From: an uncultured Vibrio sp.
Lineage (GTDB): Bacteria; Pseudomonadota; Gammaproteobacteria; Enterobacterales; Vibrionaceae
Reading direction: 5' to 3'
NCBI GenBank assembly: GCA_947504195.1
Contig: CANNGN010000004.1
Coordinates: 62,001 to 126,000 of the forward strand
Length of the DNA stretch: 64,000 bases
Shown one piece after another: positions 19,101 through 29,599 of this stretch (position 1 is its first letter; every line of letters starts with the position of its first letter). The position numbers and the translations under genes were made by a program. The notes under the pieces are model-generated. The model did no database searches. It was not told the origin of the DNA and worked only from the letters and a program-made list of their open reading frames with translations.

Positions 19101-19940
19101 TTATGCGATCTGTGTAACTTTAGATTCGTTCTCCGCTTTCTTTTCACTCGTACTTGCTGGATTAGAATGCTTTTCATATAGGAAACGTAATACTGATTGA
19201 CGACACCTCTGGTACTCAACATCATCGGCTAATTCAACACGGTTACGCGGACGTGGAAGATTAATGTCCAACACTTCACCAATCGTCGCTGCTGGGCCAT
19301 TGGTCATCATGACAATCTTATCTGAAAGTAATACGGCTTCATCAACATCGTGTGTAATCATGATGACTGTATTATTTAAATCGGCTTGAATTTTCATCAG
19401 TGAATCTTGCAAATGCGCTCGGGTTAACGCATCCAGCGCGCCAAAAGGTTCATCCATTAATAATACTTTTGGCTGGAGTGCTAACGCTCTAGCAATACCA
19501 ACCCGCTGTTTCATACCACCAGAAATTTCATCAGGACGTTTATCTTTTGCATGAACCATATTGATTAAATCTAAATAGTGATCCGTTTGCTCACGAACCC
19601 ATTGTTTAGATTTTCCCTTGGCAATTTGCTTAACCGCAAGCTCGACATTTTGATACACCGTTAACCATGGCAATAAAGAGTGGTTCTGAAATACAACCGC
19701 ACGTTCAGGGCCTGGACCATCGACTTCCTTCCCATCAACGATCACGCCACCGTCTGTTGGATTCAGTAGGCCGGCCACTAGATTAAGCACTGTAGATTTA
19801 CCACAACCGGAGTGACCAATCAAAGAGACAAACTCGCCTTGCTGAATTTGAAAATTAACGTTCTTTAGTGCCACAAAGTCTCCTTGCGGCGTTGGAAAGC
19901 GCATACCCAATTGAGTTAGTTCAACCATACATTTAGACAT
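19101..19940 (-). CDS. nrtD: Nitrate/nitrite ABC transporter ATPase
   Basis: The ATP-binding subunit of a nitrate/sulfonate/bicarbonate-type importer. Walker A GHSGCGKST near 42, Q-loop VVFQNHSLLPW, ABC signature SGGMKQR near 139 and Walker B VLLMDEPFGALD are all present. The PERAVVFQNHSLLPWLT wording is typical of NrtC/NrtD/NasD ATPases. Third gene of the operon, 15 bases after the permease. The Lys/Glu-rich C-terminal tail of about 15 residues is unremarkable. Confidence 0.92.
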   Translation of the reverse strand: MSKCMVELTQLGMRFPTPQGDFVALKNVNFQIQQGEFVSLIGHSGCGKSTVLNLVAGLLNPTDGGVIVDGKEVDGPGPERAVVFQNHSLLPWLTVYQNVELAVKQIAKGKSKQWVREQTDHYLDLINMVHAKDKRPDEISGGMKQRVGIARALALQPKVLLMDEPFGALDALTRAHLQDSLMKIQADLNNTVIMITHDVDEAVLLSDKIVMMTNGPAATIGEVLDINLPRPRNRVELADDVEYQRCRQSVLRFLYEKHSNPASTSEKKAENESKVTQIA

Positions 19941-19955
19941 GATAATTGCTCCTAA

Positions 19956-20924
19956 TTAGCGTAATTCTTGTTTTTTGTTCCAAGACAACCACTTTTGTAA
20001 GTAGAGCATGCCTCGGTCAAGTAATAGACCTATGAAACCGATAGTAATGACCGCTACCATAATTCGACCTAGTGATGCAGAGCTTCCGTTTTGGAATTCA
20101 TCCCAGACAAATTTTCCTAAGCCTGGGTTTTGCGCCAGCATTTCTGCGGCAATCAGAACCATCCATGCAATACCTAATGAAAGACGTAGTCCGGTAAAGA
20201 TCATCGGAACGGCCGACGGTAGTACTATCGTTGTAATATGTTTCCACCAAGAAAGGCGTAACACTTTACTTACATTAACCAAATCTTCATCAACACTTGT
20301 TACGCCAACGGCTGTATTGATCAAAGTTGGCCAGAGGCTACAAAGCGCAACGGTAAACAGTGATGTTACAAATGATTTAGCAAATAATGGGTCATCACTA
20401 ATATACGTCGCACTAACAACCATGGTTACAATCGGCAGCCAGGCTAATGGCGATACTGGTTTTAATATTTGAATTATTGGGTTAAATGCCTGATATAAAA
20501 CTGAATTAAGGCCTAAGAGTATCCCTAATGGAATCGCAATGATTGATGCTAAAACAAATCCAGCGGCAACAGTAAACAAGCTCGTTCCTATCTGATCAAA
20601 AAAGGTAGGTTTACCGGTATAAGCACGAATTTTTACTTTTGCGTCTGGGTTTTTCGCGAGTTTCGCCGCATTGCGTTTTTCTTGCCGCTCAACAAACGCC
20701 ACCGCTTTCTCACGCTCTTCCAGATGTTCATCTACCAAATTTGTAAATTGTTCATAAGTTTGAACCGGTCCTGGCAAAGCCCCCAGTGATGTTTGAACAC
20801 TTTGCGCACCAATATGCCAGAACATTAAAAATACAAGGATACCAATCAACGGCATCAAAATAATTTTTGAACGATTTGCCACTTGAGCGCGGCTTGGAAT
20901 TAGCGAAATTACATTACTCGTCAT
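19956..20924 (-). CDS. nrtB: Nitrate ABC transporter permease
   Basis: An inner-membrane permease of 322 residues with about six membrane segments. The cytoplasmic coupling loop LRLSLGIAWMVLIAAEML (near 247-264) is diagnostic of NrtB/CmpB/SsuC permeases. A charged insertion between the first and second membrane segments (ERQEKRNAAKLAKNPDAK, near 83-100) makes it longer than the usual ~280 residues. It sits between nrtA and nrtD, 15 bases before the ATPase. Confidence 0.92.
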   Translation of the reverse strand: MTSNVISLIPSRAQVANRSKIILMPLIGILVFLMFWHIGAQSVQTSLGALPGPVQTYEQFTNLVDEHLEEREKAVAFVERQEKRNAAKLAKNPDAKVKIRAYTGKPTFFDQIGTSLFTVAAGFVLASIIAIPLGILLGLNSVLYQAFNPIIQILKPVSPLAWLPIVTMVVSATYISDDPLFAKSFVTSLFTVALCSLWPTLINTAVGVTSVDEDLVNVSKVLRLSWWKHITTIVLPSAVPMIFTGLRLSLGIAWMVLIAAEMLAQNPGLGKFVWDEFQNGSSASLGRIMVAVITIGFIGLLLDRGMLYLQKWLSWNKKQELR

Positions 20925-21012
20925 AATTTTTCTCCTCGGTTATCAAACAAGCGATAACCTGGTATTTAGGCTCGGTGTGAACATCACACCGAGCTTACGC
21001 CATACTGAACGA

Positions 21013-22368
21013 TTATTTACCCTTTAGACCGATATCAAACTTCGCTAAATACGCGTTTGGTTCACGACCGTCATAAACGATATTGTCGATAAAGTGTTGT
21101 TGAGGTCCGCGGAATCCATCCACATCTTTAATTCCAGGGAAATCATCGGCACTTAACGCACCATCTTCAATCAACGAATCTACTGCCTGCATGTAGATAT
21201 CTGGGCGATATACTTTTTTCGCTATATCCATGTACCAGCTATCATCCTTCGCTTCCGCAATTTGTCCCCAACGGCGCATTTGCGTTAAGTACCAAATCGC
21301 GTCACTGAAATATGGATAAGTGGCGTTGTGACGGAAGAATACGTTGAAATCTGGCACATCACGTTTGTCGCCTTTTTCGTATTCAAAAGTACCTGTCATT
21401 GAGTTAGCGATAACTTCTGCATCCGCTCCGACATAAGCACTCTTAGCAAGAATTTCTACCGCTTCTGGACGGTTCGCATTATTATTGTCATCCAACCAAT
21501 GCGCCGCTCGAATCATTGCTTTCACGACACGAATATGAGTGTTCGGGTACTTATCAGCCCATCCTTGTGATACACCGAATACTTTTTCAGGGTTGTTTTT
21601 CCAAATTTCGTAGTCTGTAACCACTGGAACGCCGATGCCTTTAAATACCGCTTGTTGGTTCCACGGTTCACCCACACAGTAGCCTTTGATGGTTCCGGCT
21701 TCCATTGTGGCTGGCATTTGAGGTGGTGGTGTTACACTAAGAAGAACATCCGCATCATTTTGGCCACTGTTATCGCCATTTGCTGGGTCATAAAAACCTG
21801 GTTTAATACCACCAGCCGCTAACCAATAACGTAGCTCATAGTTGTGAGTCGATACTGGGAATACCATGCCCATGTTGAAAGGTTTTCCTTCAGATTGATA
21901 GCGCTCTACAACTGGCTTAAGCGCATCTGCCTTAATTGGGTGAACGGGTTTCCCATCAGCTTGTTTTGGAATATGCGGCTTCATTTCTTCCCACACATCA
22001 TTGGAAACTGTAATACCGTTACCATTCAAATCCATACTAAAGGCCGTAATAATGTCTGCTTGGGTACCTATACCAATTGTTGCGCCTAACGGTTGGCCGG
22101 CTAGCATATGTGCACCATCCAATTGCCCGTCAATCACTCGGTCTAGCAGTACTTTCCAGTTAGCCTGTGCTTCAATCTCAACATACAGTCCTTCGTCCTC
22201 GAAGAATCCTTTTTCATAAGCAACCGCTAAAGGTGCCATATCAGTCAGTTTGATAAACCCAAATTTCAGATCTTCTTTCTCTGCTTCTCCGAGCTCTGCC
22301 CATGCCGGAGAAGAGATAACGGCTACTGCAAGTGCAACACTTTTTAACCACTGTTTTTTCGACTGCAT
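21013..22368 (-). CDS. nrtA: Nitrate ABC transporter substrate-binding protein (NrtA/CmpA family)
   Basis: A 451-residue periplasmic binding protein of the CmpA/NrtA family. The signal peptide ends ISSPAWA|E (about residue 24); no lipobox is seen. [26 protein letters not shown] follows, and [14 protein letters not shown] and GYCVGEPWN are conserved ligand-pocket elements. Having a signal peptide it is the transporter protein, not a cytoplasmic NasS sensor. Nitrate is the likely ligand because of the adjacent NasT-like antiterminator; nitrite cannot be excluded. Confidence 0.92.
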   Translation of the reverse strand: MQSKKQWLKSVALAVAVISSPAWAELGEAEKEDLKFGFIKLTDMAPLAVAYEKGFFEDEGLYVEIEAQANWKVLLDRVIDGQLDGAHMLAGQPLGATIGIGTQADIITAFSMDLNGNGITVSNDVWEEMKPHIPKQADGKPVHPIKADALKPVVERYQSEGKPFNMGMVFPVSTHNYELRYWLAAGGIKPGFYDPANGDNSGQNDADVLLSVTPPPQMPATMEAGTIKGYCVGEPWNQQAVFKGIGVPVVTDYEIWKNNPEKVFGVSQGWADKYPNTHIRVVKAMIRAAHWLDDNNNANRPEAVEILAKSAYVGADAEVIANSMTGTFEYEKGDKRDVPDFNVFFRHNATYPYFSDAIWYLTQMRRWGQIAEAKDDSWYMDIAKKVYRPDIYMQAVDSLIEDGALSADDFPGIKDVDGFRGPQQHFIDNIVYDGREPNAYLAKFDIGLKGK

Positions 22369-22392
22369 TTGTAAACTCCCTTTACTTTAAAT

Positions 22393-22426
22393 AAAAAAGC
22401 GCCACTGTAGAAACCTACAGAAGCGC
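22393..22426 (-). terminator. Leader terminator upstream of nrtA (attenuator)
   Basis: On the minus strand GCGCTTCTGTAG pairs with CTACAGTGGCGC around a GTTT loop (one T-T mismatch, one wobble), then six T. It lies 24 bases before nrtA, inside the 5' leader, so it would stop transcription before the operon unless antiterminated by the ANTAR protein at 22706-23287. Confidence 0.85.
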
Positions 22427-22478
22427 CATTGCTTTCTAAAAATTCTAATTGTCTTAATCACATCATTATTTCATCTGA

Positions 22479-22500
22479 AAATTACCGCCGTTGATAATTT
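22479..22500 (-). ncRNA. ANTAR-type hexaloop hairpin in the nrtA leader
   Basis: On the minus strand AAATTATC pairs with GGTAATTT, closing the six-base loop AACGGC. The loop has A at position 1 and G at position 4, the conserved pair recognised by ANTAR antiterminators in nas and eut leaders. A second hairpin is expected just upstream; the best candidate is ATTGC/GCGGT around a 7-base loop with the same A1/G4, less convincing. The element lies about 50 bases before the leader terminator. Confidence 0.62.
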
Positions 22501-22560
22501 CTCGTGCTATCCCATAGGACCGCTTTCAATGCAATTAATTTTTTAACTGTGTTTTATTTA

Positions 22561-22578
22561 ATCCAAGTACCGTGCCAA
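22561..22578 (-). promoter_or_regulatory. Sigma-54-like promoter of the nrt operon
   Basis: TTGGCACGGTACTTGGAT on the minus strand matches the -24/-12 consensus TGGCACG-N4-TTGCA with GG and the -12 element correctly 10 bases apart; the -12 reads TTGG rather than TTGC. The transcript would begin near 22550 with a leader of ~180 nt holding the antitermination structures. Ntr control of nitrate assimilation is known in Klebsiella. An inverted repeat GTGCA-N3-TGCAC at 22652-22664 lies at enhancer distance. Confidence 0.58.
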
Positions 22579-22670
22579 GTTTATATATCTATATAATTCA
22601 AATAGTTAAGGAGGAACTAACTTCGTTGATATTCTATTGCTTATTTTGAGTGTGCATGCTGCACCATAGA

Positions 22671-22700
22671 AAAAAAACCAAGCTAACCCTTAAGTGGTAG
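22671..22700 (-). terminator. Possible weak terminator after nasT
   Basis: On the minus strand a short stem (GCTACC with GGTTAGC, one bulge) is followed four bases later by seven T, just after the nasT stop. Weak; partial readthrough into the nrt leader is possible. Confidence 0.35.
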
Positions 22701-22705
22701 CAACT

Positions 22706-23287
22706 CTAATTGGTGAGTTCAAAGGTATTTACCACATTTTTAGCGATAAGCCCCATAGGTTGACTACTCTTCATCGCAGAGGAGCGAAGTGCTTGGTAGG
22801 CTTCAGGTTCATCAATTGAATGAACTTTCATTAATAGACCCTTTGCTTTCTCAACCCATTTTCTATCTTCAAGCTTACGTTTAAGTTGAGCAATTTCTCT
22901 GGTCGTGTCTGCCGCATTATCGCTGACTCGCTTAGCATGAATGAGCATCGGAATGAGTGAGTCAACGGCTGAAAATGGTAGTAGTACCACTCGCTCAAAC
23001 CCATTTAAGTTTTTGATATAATTTGAATTAACATCTTTAAGCAGTACAACAACGGGAACTTGATTTATAGAGCAGTAGTCGAGAAAGCAGCTGAGTTCAG
23101 CCGTAGGCTTATGATATGAGATGACTAATAATGAAGTTGGATTTTGATCTAGCGTTAACTCTAATAAAGGCAGAGGTACACATTTAACTTTTGCGAACTC
23201 TGCCGTTAATTTTGAAGAGAGCATTGGCAGTTCAGCTTGATCATCAGAGCACAAGACAACCACATCGTTTGAACTAAAATGTGTCAT
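22706..23287 (-). CDS. nasT: NasT-like ANTAR-domain antiterminator
   Basis: A 193-residue RNA-binding antiterminator. The C-terminal ~60 residues are an ANTAR domain (LKRKLEDRKWVEKAKGLLM, with conserved Ala/Arg positions and a final three-helix bundle). The N-terminal ~120 residues have a receiver-like fold but no clear phospho-acceptor pattern (LVISYHKP where D would be expected), as in NasT. The second ATG (23287) is chosen since AAGGA is 6 bases upstream. It presumably binds the nrtA leader hairpin; its usual sensor partner NasS is not in this window. Confidence 0.88.
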   Translation of the reverse strand: MTHFSSNDVVVLCSDDQAELPMLSSKLTAEFAKVKCVPLPLLELTLDQNPTSLLVISYHKPTAELSCFLDYCSINQVPVVVLLKDVNSNYIKNLNGFERVVLLPFSAVDSLIPMLIHAKRVSDNAADTTREIAQLKRKLEDRKWVEKAKGLLMKVHSIDEPEAYQALRSSAMKSSQPMGLIAKNVVNTFELTN

Positions 23288-23325
23288 AATCATTCCTTGT
23301 TTAAGCTATTCGACAACAAGAAATA

Positions 23326-23343
23326 ATTCAAGGAACGTGCCAA
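23326..23343 (-). promoter_or_regulatory. Sigma-54-like promoter of nasT
   Basis: TTGGCACGTTCCTTGAAT on the minus strand matches TGGCACG-N4-TTGCA with one mismatch at -12 (TTGA). Spacing is exact. It gives a leader of about 25 nt before the nasT start and mirrors the element upstream of nrtA. Confidence 0.58.
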
Positions 23344-23381
23344 TCACGTTGAAAAACTATTATTAAATAATTTTCAATAAG

Positions 23382-24329
23382 TTAGCTGCAATAGGTGCGC
23401 CACCACGACGTTGCCAGTTCAATTGACTCTTGGCGATTTTGATTACGGGCGAATAATACTGCTGCAATACTAGATACGACAGTATTCGCCATTAATACCT
23501 GATCTTCTGATGCAGTCGCAAAAGGACAAAAAGTCGGCAAAGCTAACTCTGAGTCATATAGCTCTGGCCAATAATGAGAATCGACCCCTTCTTTGTGACT
23601 TAACCAAACTGTTTGGCTCACTTTAGGGTTATATTCCGATTCGCCACTTACGCCCTTATAAGAAATAACAGCATGTGAAGTCAGCCCTATTTCTTGTTCA
23701 ACATCGGCATGCAATTGTTGGAATCCAGGGTGAAAGCTACCACGAACACCAATTTCCGCGCCGCCCGGATTAAGGGCTCTTACCACGGTATTGATAGGTG
23801 TACGTAAACCATACCTTGCCTTCCAAGCTATCATAGATCTCGCTTGAGGCGCGAAGGTTTCTAAGGCTAAATACGCAACGTTATGTTCATTGAGTAAATT
23901 ACGAGCTTCTTCGATTGATTTCGCTCGTTTAACACCTACGACGTCTAAATAGTGTTCGGCATGTAAACGACCAGAATCAGGTTCAGAGAAGCCATGTAAT
24001 AAGACTTTGTGCCCATTGTCTGCGAGTATTTTTGCAGCAAGTAAATGCCAAGGCTGGCCTGCTGCCTCGCGCTTACCTGCGTAACATGGCCAGTCTATTT
24101 CGGCACCAAGGTTAGGGACACGGCTTTGGAAGGCTTTAACGAAACCTGCAATCTCTTCTTTAGTTTCATTTTGAACTCGAATGAGCATCATCAACATCGC
24201 CATTTGGTCATCACCAATCTTGCCGTCAAGATATTCATCCATGACTTTATAAGCTTGATCAAAGTTGAGTGGCTTTTTCCCCCGCTCCCCACGACCTACC
24301 GTACGAATACACTCTAAAATTGAACTCAT
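23382..24329 (-). CDS. ybiB: YbiB/TrpD2 family protein (anthranilate phosphoribosyltransferase-like fold)
   Basis: A 315-residue protein with the fold of anthranilate phosphoribosyltransferase: N-terminal helical domain (DQAYKVMDEYLDGKIGDDQMAMLMMLIRV) and a glycine-rich catalytic-like domain. Motifs of true TrpD are changed, as in YbiB/TrpD2, which in E. coli is reported to bind nucleic acids rather than make tryptophan. The ATG at 24329 has GAGG 6 bases upstream. It is directly downstream of cobA by 17 bases, so the two are probably co-transcribed; no role in siroheme synthesis is known. Confidence 0.85.
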   Translation of the reverse strand: MSSILECIRTVGRGERGKKPLNFDQAYKVMDEYLDGKIGDDQMAMLMMLIRVQNETKEEIAGFVKAFQSRVPNLGAEIDWPCYAGKREAAGQPWHLLAAKILADNGHKVLLHGFSEPDSGRLHAEHYLDVVGVKRAKSIEEARNLLNEHNVAYLALETFAPQARSMIAWKARYGLRTPINTVVRALNPGGAEIGVRGSFHPGFQQLHADVEQEIGLTSHAVISYKGVSGESEYNPKVSQTVWLSHKEGVDSHYWPELYDSELALPTFCPFATASEDQVLMANTVVSSIAAVLFARNQNRQESIELATSWWRTYCS

Positions 24330-24346
24330 CACTTTCCTCGATTTAA

Positions 24347-25228
24347 CTAGCTCAGTGTCGATATATTCACACCACTGGCTGTTATCATTAATTGTTCTCT
24401 TAGTTTTACAACATCACCCATAATAATCAAAGCTGGACTCAGCCCTGCTAACTCTGTCGCTTTGGACGTTAGCTCTGCGATTGTAAAGGTATAGACTTCT
24501 TGATCTCGACTGCAGCCTTTACCGACAATGGCGACAGGCGTATCACTGGATAACCCAGCGCCTATTAAGCCACCTTGAATTACCGATGAGTTCTCCAGTC
24601 CCATATAAAAAACCAGAGTTTGACCGTTCTCAACTAGACCAGCCCATGCTGGTAATGCTCCGGTTACAACCGTGCCCGTAATCAATGTTACGCTACGAGA
24701 GATCTCTCTATGTGTCAATGGGATTAATGCACTCGACGCGCACCCGACTGCCGCCGTGATTCCTGGAACGACTTCGTACTGAATTTGGTTGTCGACAAGT
24801 AATAGTGCTTCTTCGCCACCACGACCAAAAATAAAAGGGTCGCCTCCTTTTAAACGAGCAACGGTTTTTCCTTGTAGAGCGAAGTCGACTATCAATTGAC
24901 TGATTGCTTCCTGTTTCATGCTCGCCTGACCGCAGCGTTTACCGACATAGATCATATCTGCATTAGGGTTCGCTAACTCTAGAATCTCGCGCCCAACAAG
25001 ACGGTCATAAACCACAACATCTGCGTTCTGAATGACACGCAGAGCTTTCACCGTGAGTAAGTCAGGATCACTTGGGCCAGCGCCAACTAAATAAACATAC
25101 CCATTTTTATCTGCTTTACCTAATCGAGATTGATCGACAACTGGAGCGTTGTCGTAAAACTTATCGTGTGGCGTAAAACTATCGCTGCCGTTAGCTAAAG
25201 CATCAGTCGTGTTGTTTGATTTACTCAT
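24347..25228 (-). CDS. cobA: Uroporphyrinogen-III C-methyltransferase
   Basis: CobA/SumT uses two SAM to turn uroporphyrinogen III into precorrin-2, the precursor of siroheme for nitrite and sulfite reductases. Signature 1, YLVGAGPSDPDLLTVKA, starts near residue 46; GDPFIFGRGGEE near 124 and PGITAAVGCASSALIPLTHR follow. It is a single-domain enzyme, not the CysG fusion; the first ~40 residues are a non-conserved extension. Its position beside nitrate genes fits siroheme supply for assimilatory nitrite reductase, which lies outside the window. Confidence 0.93.
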   Translation of the reverse strand: MSKSNNTTDALANGSDSFTPHDKFYDNAPVVDQSRLGKADKNGYVYLVGAGPSDPDLLTVKALRVIQNADVVVYDRLVGREILELANPNADMIYVGKRCGQASMKQEAISQLIVDFALQGKTVARLKGGDPFIFGRGGEEALLLVDNQIQYEVVPGITAAVGCASSALIPLTHREISRSVTLITGTVVTGALPAWAGLVENGQTLVFYMGLENSSVIQGGLIGAGLSSDTPVAIVGKGCSRDQEVYTFTIAELTSKATELAGLSPALIIMGDVVKLREQLMITASGVNISTLS

Positions 25229-25287
25229 CACCTAACCTATATTCCATACTCATTACCGCCAACATAAAAAAGGTTGCTGCCAGCCTA

Positions 25288-25307
25288 TTTGTGACATTAT
25301 GCACAAA
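25288..25307. promoter_or_regulatory. Possible CRP site upstream of cobA
   Basis: TTTGTGACATTATGCACAAA resembles the CRP consensus TGTGA-N6-TCACA with one mismatch in the right half. It lies about 60-80 bases before cobA and touches the serS terminator. A match by eye only. Confidence 0.35.
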
Positions 25308-25335
25308 AAAAGCCTAGATTTCTCCAGGCTTTTTT
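25305..25335 (-). terminator. serS terminator
   Basis: On the minus strand AAAAAGCCTGGA pairs with TCTAGGCTTTTT across a GAAA tetraloop (one wobble pair), 20 bases after the serS stop. Confidence 0.9.
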
Positions 25336-25354
25336 AAATAACCAAGGTTAAATG

Positions 25355-26683
<1,329 letters not shown>

Positions 26684-26765
26684 TTAAAAAATACGCTTTT
26701 CGAACCATTAAAATTAGGTCCGAGAGCGGGATAAATATGGAAAGGTAAACGATAGCGAAAAGCCA

Positions 26766-28115
26766 CTATTTTTCATAGCGCTTTTGCGGGCTTTTTGCAT
26801 CTAAATTAGCTAAATAGTCTAACTTTTCGCCTATTTTAATCTCTAAGCCACGATTCGTTGGTTGATAGTAATGAGTTCCGTCCATTTCAGGTGGAAGATA
26901 TTTCTCGCCGGCGGCATACGCTCCAGGTTCATTGTGGGCATAGCGATACTCTTCACCGTATCCCATATCTTTCATTAAACTGGTTGGTGCATTACGTAAA
27001 TGATGAGGAACTTCATAGTCAGGCTCATTTTTCGCGTCGCGCAACGCCTGCTTCCAAGCATCGTAAACGGCGTTACTTTTGGGAGCACAAGCCAAATATA
27101 CTGCAGCTTGAGCAATAGCTCGATTTCCTTCTGCTGGGCCCAAACGTTGAAAACAATCCCATGCAGATAACGCAACTTGCATCGCTTTGGGATCAGCATT
27201 ACCAATGTCTTCCGAAGCAATCGCCAACAGACGCCGAGCAATATACAAAGGATCACACCCAGCGGTAATCATTCTTGCTATCCAATACAGCGCGCCATCG
27301 GGGCTTGAACCTCGGATCGATTTATGAACAGCAGAAATTAAATCGTACCAAACATCACCTTTATTATCGAAGCGAGCCAAACGTTCACCAGAGACTTCTG
27401 CCAATAAGGGAAGATCTATTTGCTTTTCACCAGACTCATTTTCTGAGGCCATATCATAGAGCAGTTCGAGATAATTCAACGCCATCCGTGCATCGCCATT
27501 CACCAGCTCAGATAATCTCGCAATCACATCAGAATGAAACTCTGCTTTAACGTTTCCCAAACCACGATCTGGATCGGTAATCGCCTGCTCCAAGGTTGCT
27601 TGAATATCCTCATTGCATAAGGATGTTAACTTGTAGACTCGTGCTCTAGATAACAAAGCATTATTTAATTCAAACGATGGATTTTCTGTAGTGGCTCCAA
27701 TAAACGTAACGGTGCCATCTTCGATATGTGGAAGAAAAGCGTCTTGTTGAGATTTGTTAAAACGGTGCACTTCATCGACAAATAAAATTGTTCGAAATCC
27801 AGCAAGCTTATTACTCCTCGCCTTTTCGATTGAAGCTCGAATATCTTTCACTCCAGACGTTACCGCTGAAATACGCTCAACTTTGGCATTCGCATACGAG
27901 GCAGCTAACTCTGCTAATGTCGTTTTTCCGGTACCCGGAGGTCCCCAAAGAATCATAGAGTGGAGTTGACCTTGCTCTAAGGCACGACGTAAAGGCTTTC
28001 CTTCGGCAAGAATATGAGCTTGACCGATATACTGAACTATTGTTGCAGGCCTCATTCTTGCCGCTAGAGGTCTAAAATCTTGATCGTCTGAAAAGTCGAG
28101 GCTTAAATTACTCAC
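26766..28115 (-). CDS. rarA: Replication-associated recombination protein RarA (MgsA)
   Basis: RarA is a AAA+ clamp-loader-like ATPase that acts at stalled replication forks. Walker [10 protein letters not shown] near residue 58, Walker [15 protein letters not shown] near 117, and sensor regions [12 protein letters not shown] follow; the C-terminal tetramerisation domain ends near 420. Length 449 is typical. It lies in the conserved order lolA-rarA-serS also found in E. coli. Confidence 0.95.
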   Translation of the reverse strand: MSNLSLDFSDDQDFRPLAARMRPATIVQYIGQAHILAEGKPLRRALEQGQLHSMILWGPPGTGKTTLAELAASYANAKVERISAVTSGVKDIRASIEKARSNKLAGFRTILFVDEVHRFNKSQQDAFLPHIEDGTVTFIGATTENPSFELNNALLSRARVYKLTSLCNEDIQATLEQAITDPDRGLGNVKAEFHSDVIARLSELVNGDARMALNYLELLYDMASENESGEKQIDLPLLAEVSGERLARFDNKGDVWYDLISAVHKSIRGSSPDGALYWIARMITAGCDPLYIARRLLAIASEDIGNADPKAMQVALSAWDCFQRLGPAEGNRAIAQAAVYLACAPKSNAVYDAWKQALRDAKNEPDYEVPHHLRNAPTSLMKDMGYGEEYRYAHNEPGAYAAGEKYLPPEMDGTHYYQPTNRGLEIKIGEKLDYLANLDAKSPQKRYEK

Positions 28116-28138
28116 GAGTCACCGTTAATCGCATAAAA

Positions 28139-28735
28139 TTAGTTACGTTGGTCATCGATTTCAACGCCTTGCGGCACTTTAAATGTAAACAAAGATCTAT
28201 CTGGCACCATTATTTTTACGTTATTAAACGAAAAGGTGGTGTTTTGACCATCCTGTTCAAGAATATCGAAACCCATAACCTTACCACTGTCATCGATCGC
28301 AATAATAAAACTCCCTTGCGTGCTGTCTGCGGCTACCGGTTTTAACGTAAACACATCACCGCTTTGGGTAACATCATATTGGTTCCAATCTTGCTCTTCA
28401 TTCCGGGTTAGCAACACAAATGGTGTCTGACCCGCCGCTTGTTCCTGCGTATAAACAGAAACCTGCTCAACAAAAGGGCTGTAATACCATACGGTTTCAC
28501 CATCCGAAACAATCACATTATCATCTGGTAGAAATGTTTCCCAACGGAACAAACTTGGGCGGCTAATATCAACCTTTCCAGACCCTTCACTGATGACAGC
28601 TCCATCCGCATCTTTTACCACTTGTTCAAACTGAGCACTGAATCCTTCGTTTAAGGTCAAGCGTTGCGACAATTCCTGTTTAGGGCTTGCAAGTGCTGAG
28701 CAGCTCACCATTAATAAAGCTAACCACTTTTTCAT
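28139..28735 (-). CDS. lolA: Outer-membrane lipoprotein carrier protein
   Basis: LolA ferries lipoproteins through the periplasm from LolCDE to LolB. The first ~16 residues are a signal peptide ([17 protein letters not shown]); the Cys in it is not in a good lipobox, fitting a soluble protein. [14 protein letters not shown] near 33 and PSLFRWE near 61 (the Arg that closes the hydrophobic cavity) are conserved, and the C-terminus VEIDDQRN matches LolA ends. It is 23 bases upstream of rarA. Confidence 0.94.
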   Translation of the reverse strand: MKKWLALLMVSCSALASPKQELSQRLTLNEGFSAQFEQVVKDADGAVISEGSGKVDISRPSLFRWETFLPDDNVIVSDGETVWYYSPFVEQVSVYTQEQAAGQTPFVLLTRNEEQDWNQYDVTQSGDVFTLKPVAADSTQGSFIIAIDDSGKVMGFDILEQDGQNTTFSFNNVKIMVPDRSLFTFKVPQGVEIDDQRN

Positions 28736-28831
28736 TGTTTTCTCCTAAGCCAAATACTAAGGCCTTGTTATATGAGCTCTTGACCGTTTAGTTGTCATCG
28801 TTATGTTGGAAAACAGATTCTGTGTAAAGTT

Positions 28832-29458
28832 CTACTTTAAACAACATTGCTTATATTTCTTGCCACTATTACAAGGACATGGGTCGTTGCGGCCTACCGT
28901 TTTATAAGGATTTACCTTCATTGATTTGTCACCAACTTGAAAATCGTTGGCGGCATTAGCTACGTCACTAATCATTAGGTCAAGATTTTCGACCATTTCA
29001 CTTAGTTGCGGAGGACTTGCAATACCCGCTTCTATCATACTTTGTTTGGTACTCTCTTCATCCATGGCCAACATCATGGTGGTGAGCAGTGCTTGCAACA
29101 TTCTTTCTGAGCCATCAGTGAGCGTAACATCCAACCATTGTGCTTCAATATGTTGCCAAACACGGAGAAAACCTTGAGCAAACTGGCTAAGTTGTTCACC
29201 ACTGTCATCGCCAATCAATGATGATGTCTGATAATTATTTGCCATTAACAGTGCATATTGTTGGTGAAACTGTGCCTCGACAGTTGAGACCAATTCCGAG
29301 CTTTCTTCAAGTAATTCAATAAGCCATTGCTCAATTGGCATCGGCTTTATCGCCATATTGGAGGCCAAAATGGCCCCTTCTAAAAACTGGGATGAATGTT
29401 TGAAGACTGTAGAATCAGTGACGAGCAAAGAATAATTCATAAAGAAAGGGACTACCAT
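28832..29458 (-). CDS. YecA/UPF0149-like protein with C-terminal SEC-C motif
   Basis: A 208-residue protein ending in the SEC-C zinc motif [18 protein letters not shown], the same tail found in SecA and YecA. The N-terminal ~170 residues are a helical UPF0149-like domain ([13 protein letters not shown] near 43). The start is uncertain: neither the ATG at 29458 nor the one at 29440 (MNYSLL) has a good ribosome-binding site. It is monocistronic, divergent from dusC. A ribosome- or chaperone-related role is suggested for SEC-C proteins but not shown here. Confidence 0.85.
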   Translation of the reverse strand: MVVPFFMNYSLLVTDSTVFKHSSQFLEGAILASNMAIKPMPIEQWLIELLEESSELVSTVEAQFHQQYALLMANNYQTSSLIGDDSGEQLSQFAQGFLRVWQHIEAQWLDVTLTDGSERMLQALLTTMMLAMDEESTKQSMIEAGIASPPQLSEMVENLDLMISDVANAANDFQVGDKSMKVNPYKTVGRNDPCPCNSGKKYKQCCLK

Positions 29459-29599
29459 TAGACATAAATATCACGCGATTATAGCGAACTCGTCACCAAG
29501 TTACAGGCCTTTCCTCAACACAAAATTTATCAGAACATAGTGACAAGTGACTTAGCGATGACTACAATCTCGCCTCCTAAATATGAGAGTGAAGCGGCA

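Noticed and set aside
22652..22664. NtrC enhancer site upstream of nrtA
   Set aside because: GTGCA-N3-TGCAC has half sites in the opposite orientation to the NtrC consensus; only mentioned as a neighbouring inverted repeat.
29540..29599. Longer DusC start at a GTG
   Set aside because: The extra 20 residues do not match DusC proteins; homology begins at the ATG at 29600.
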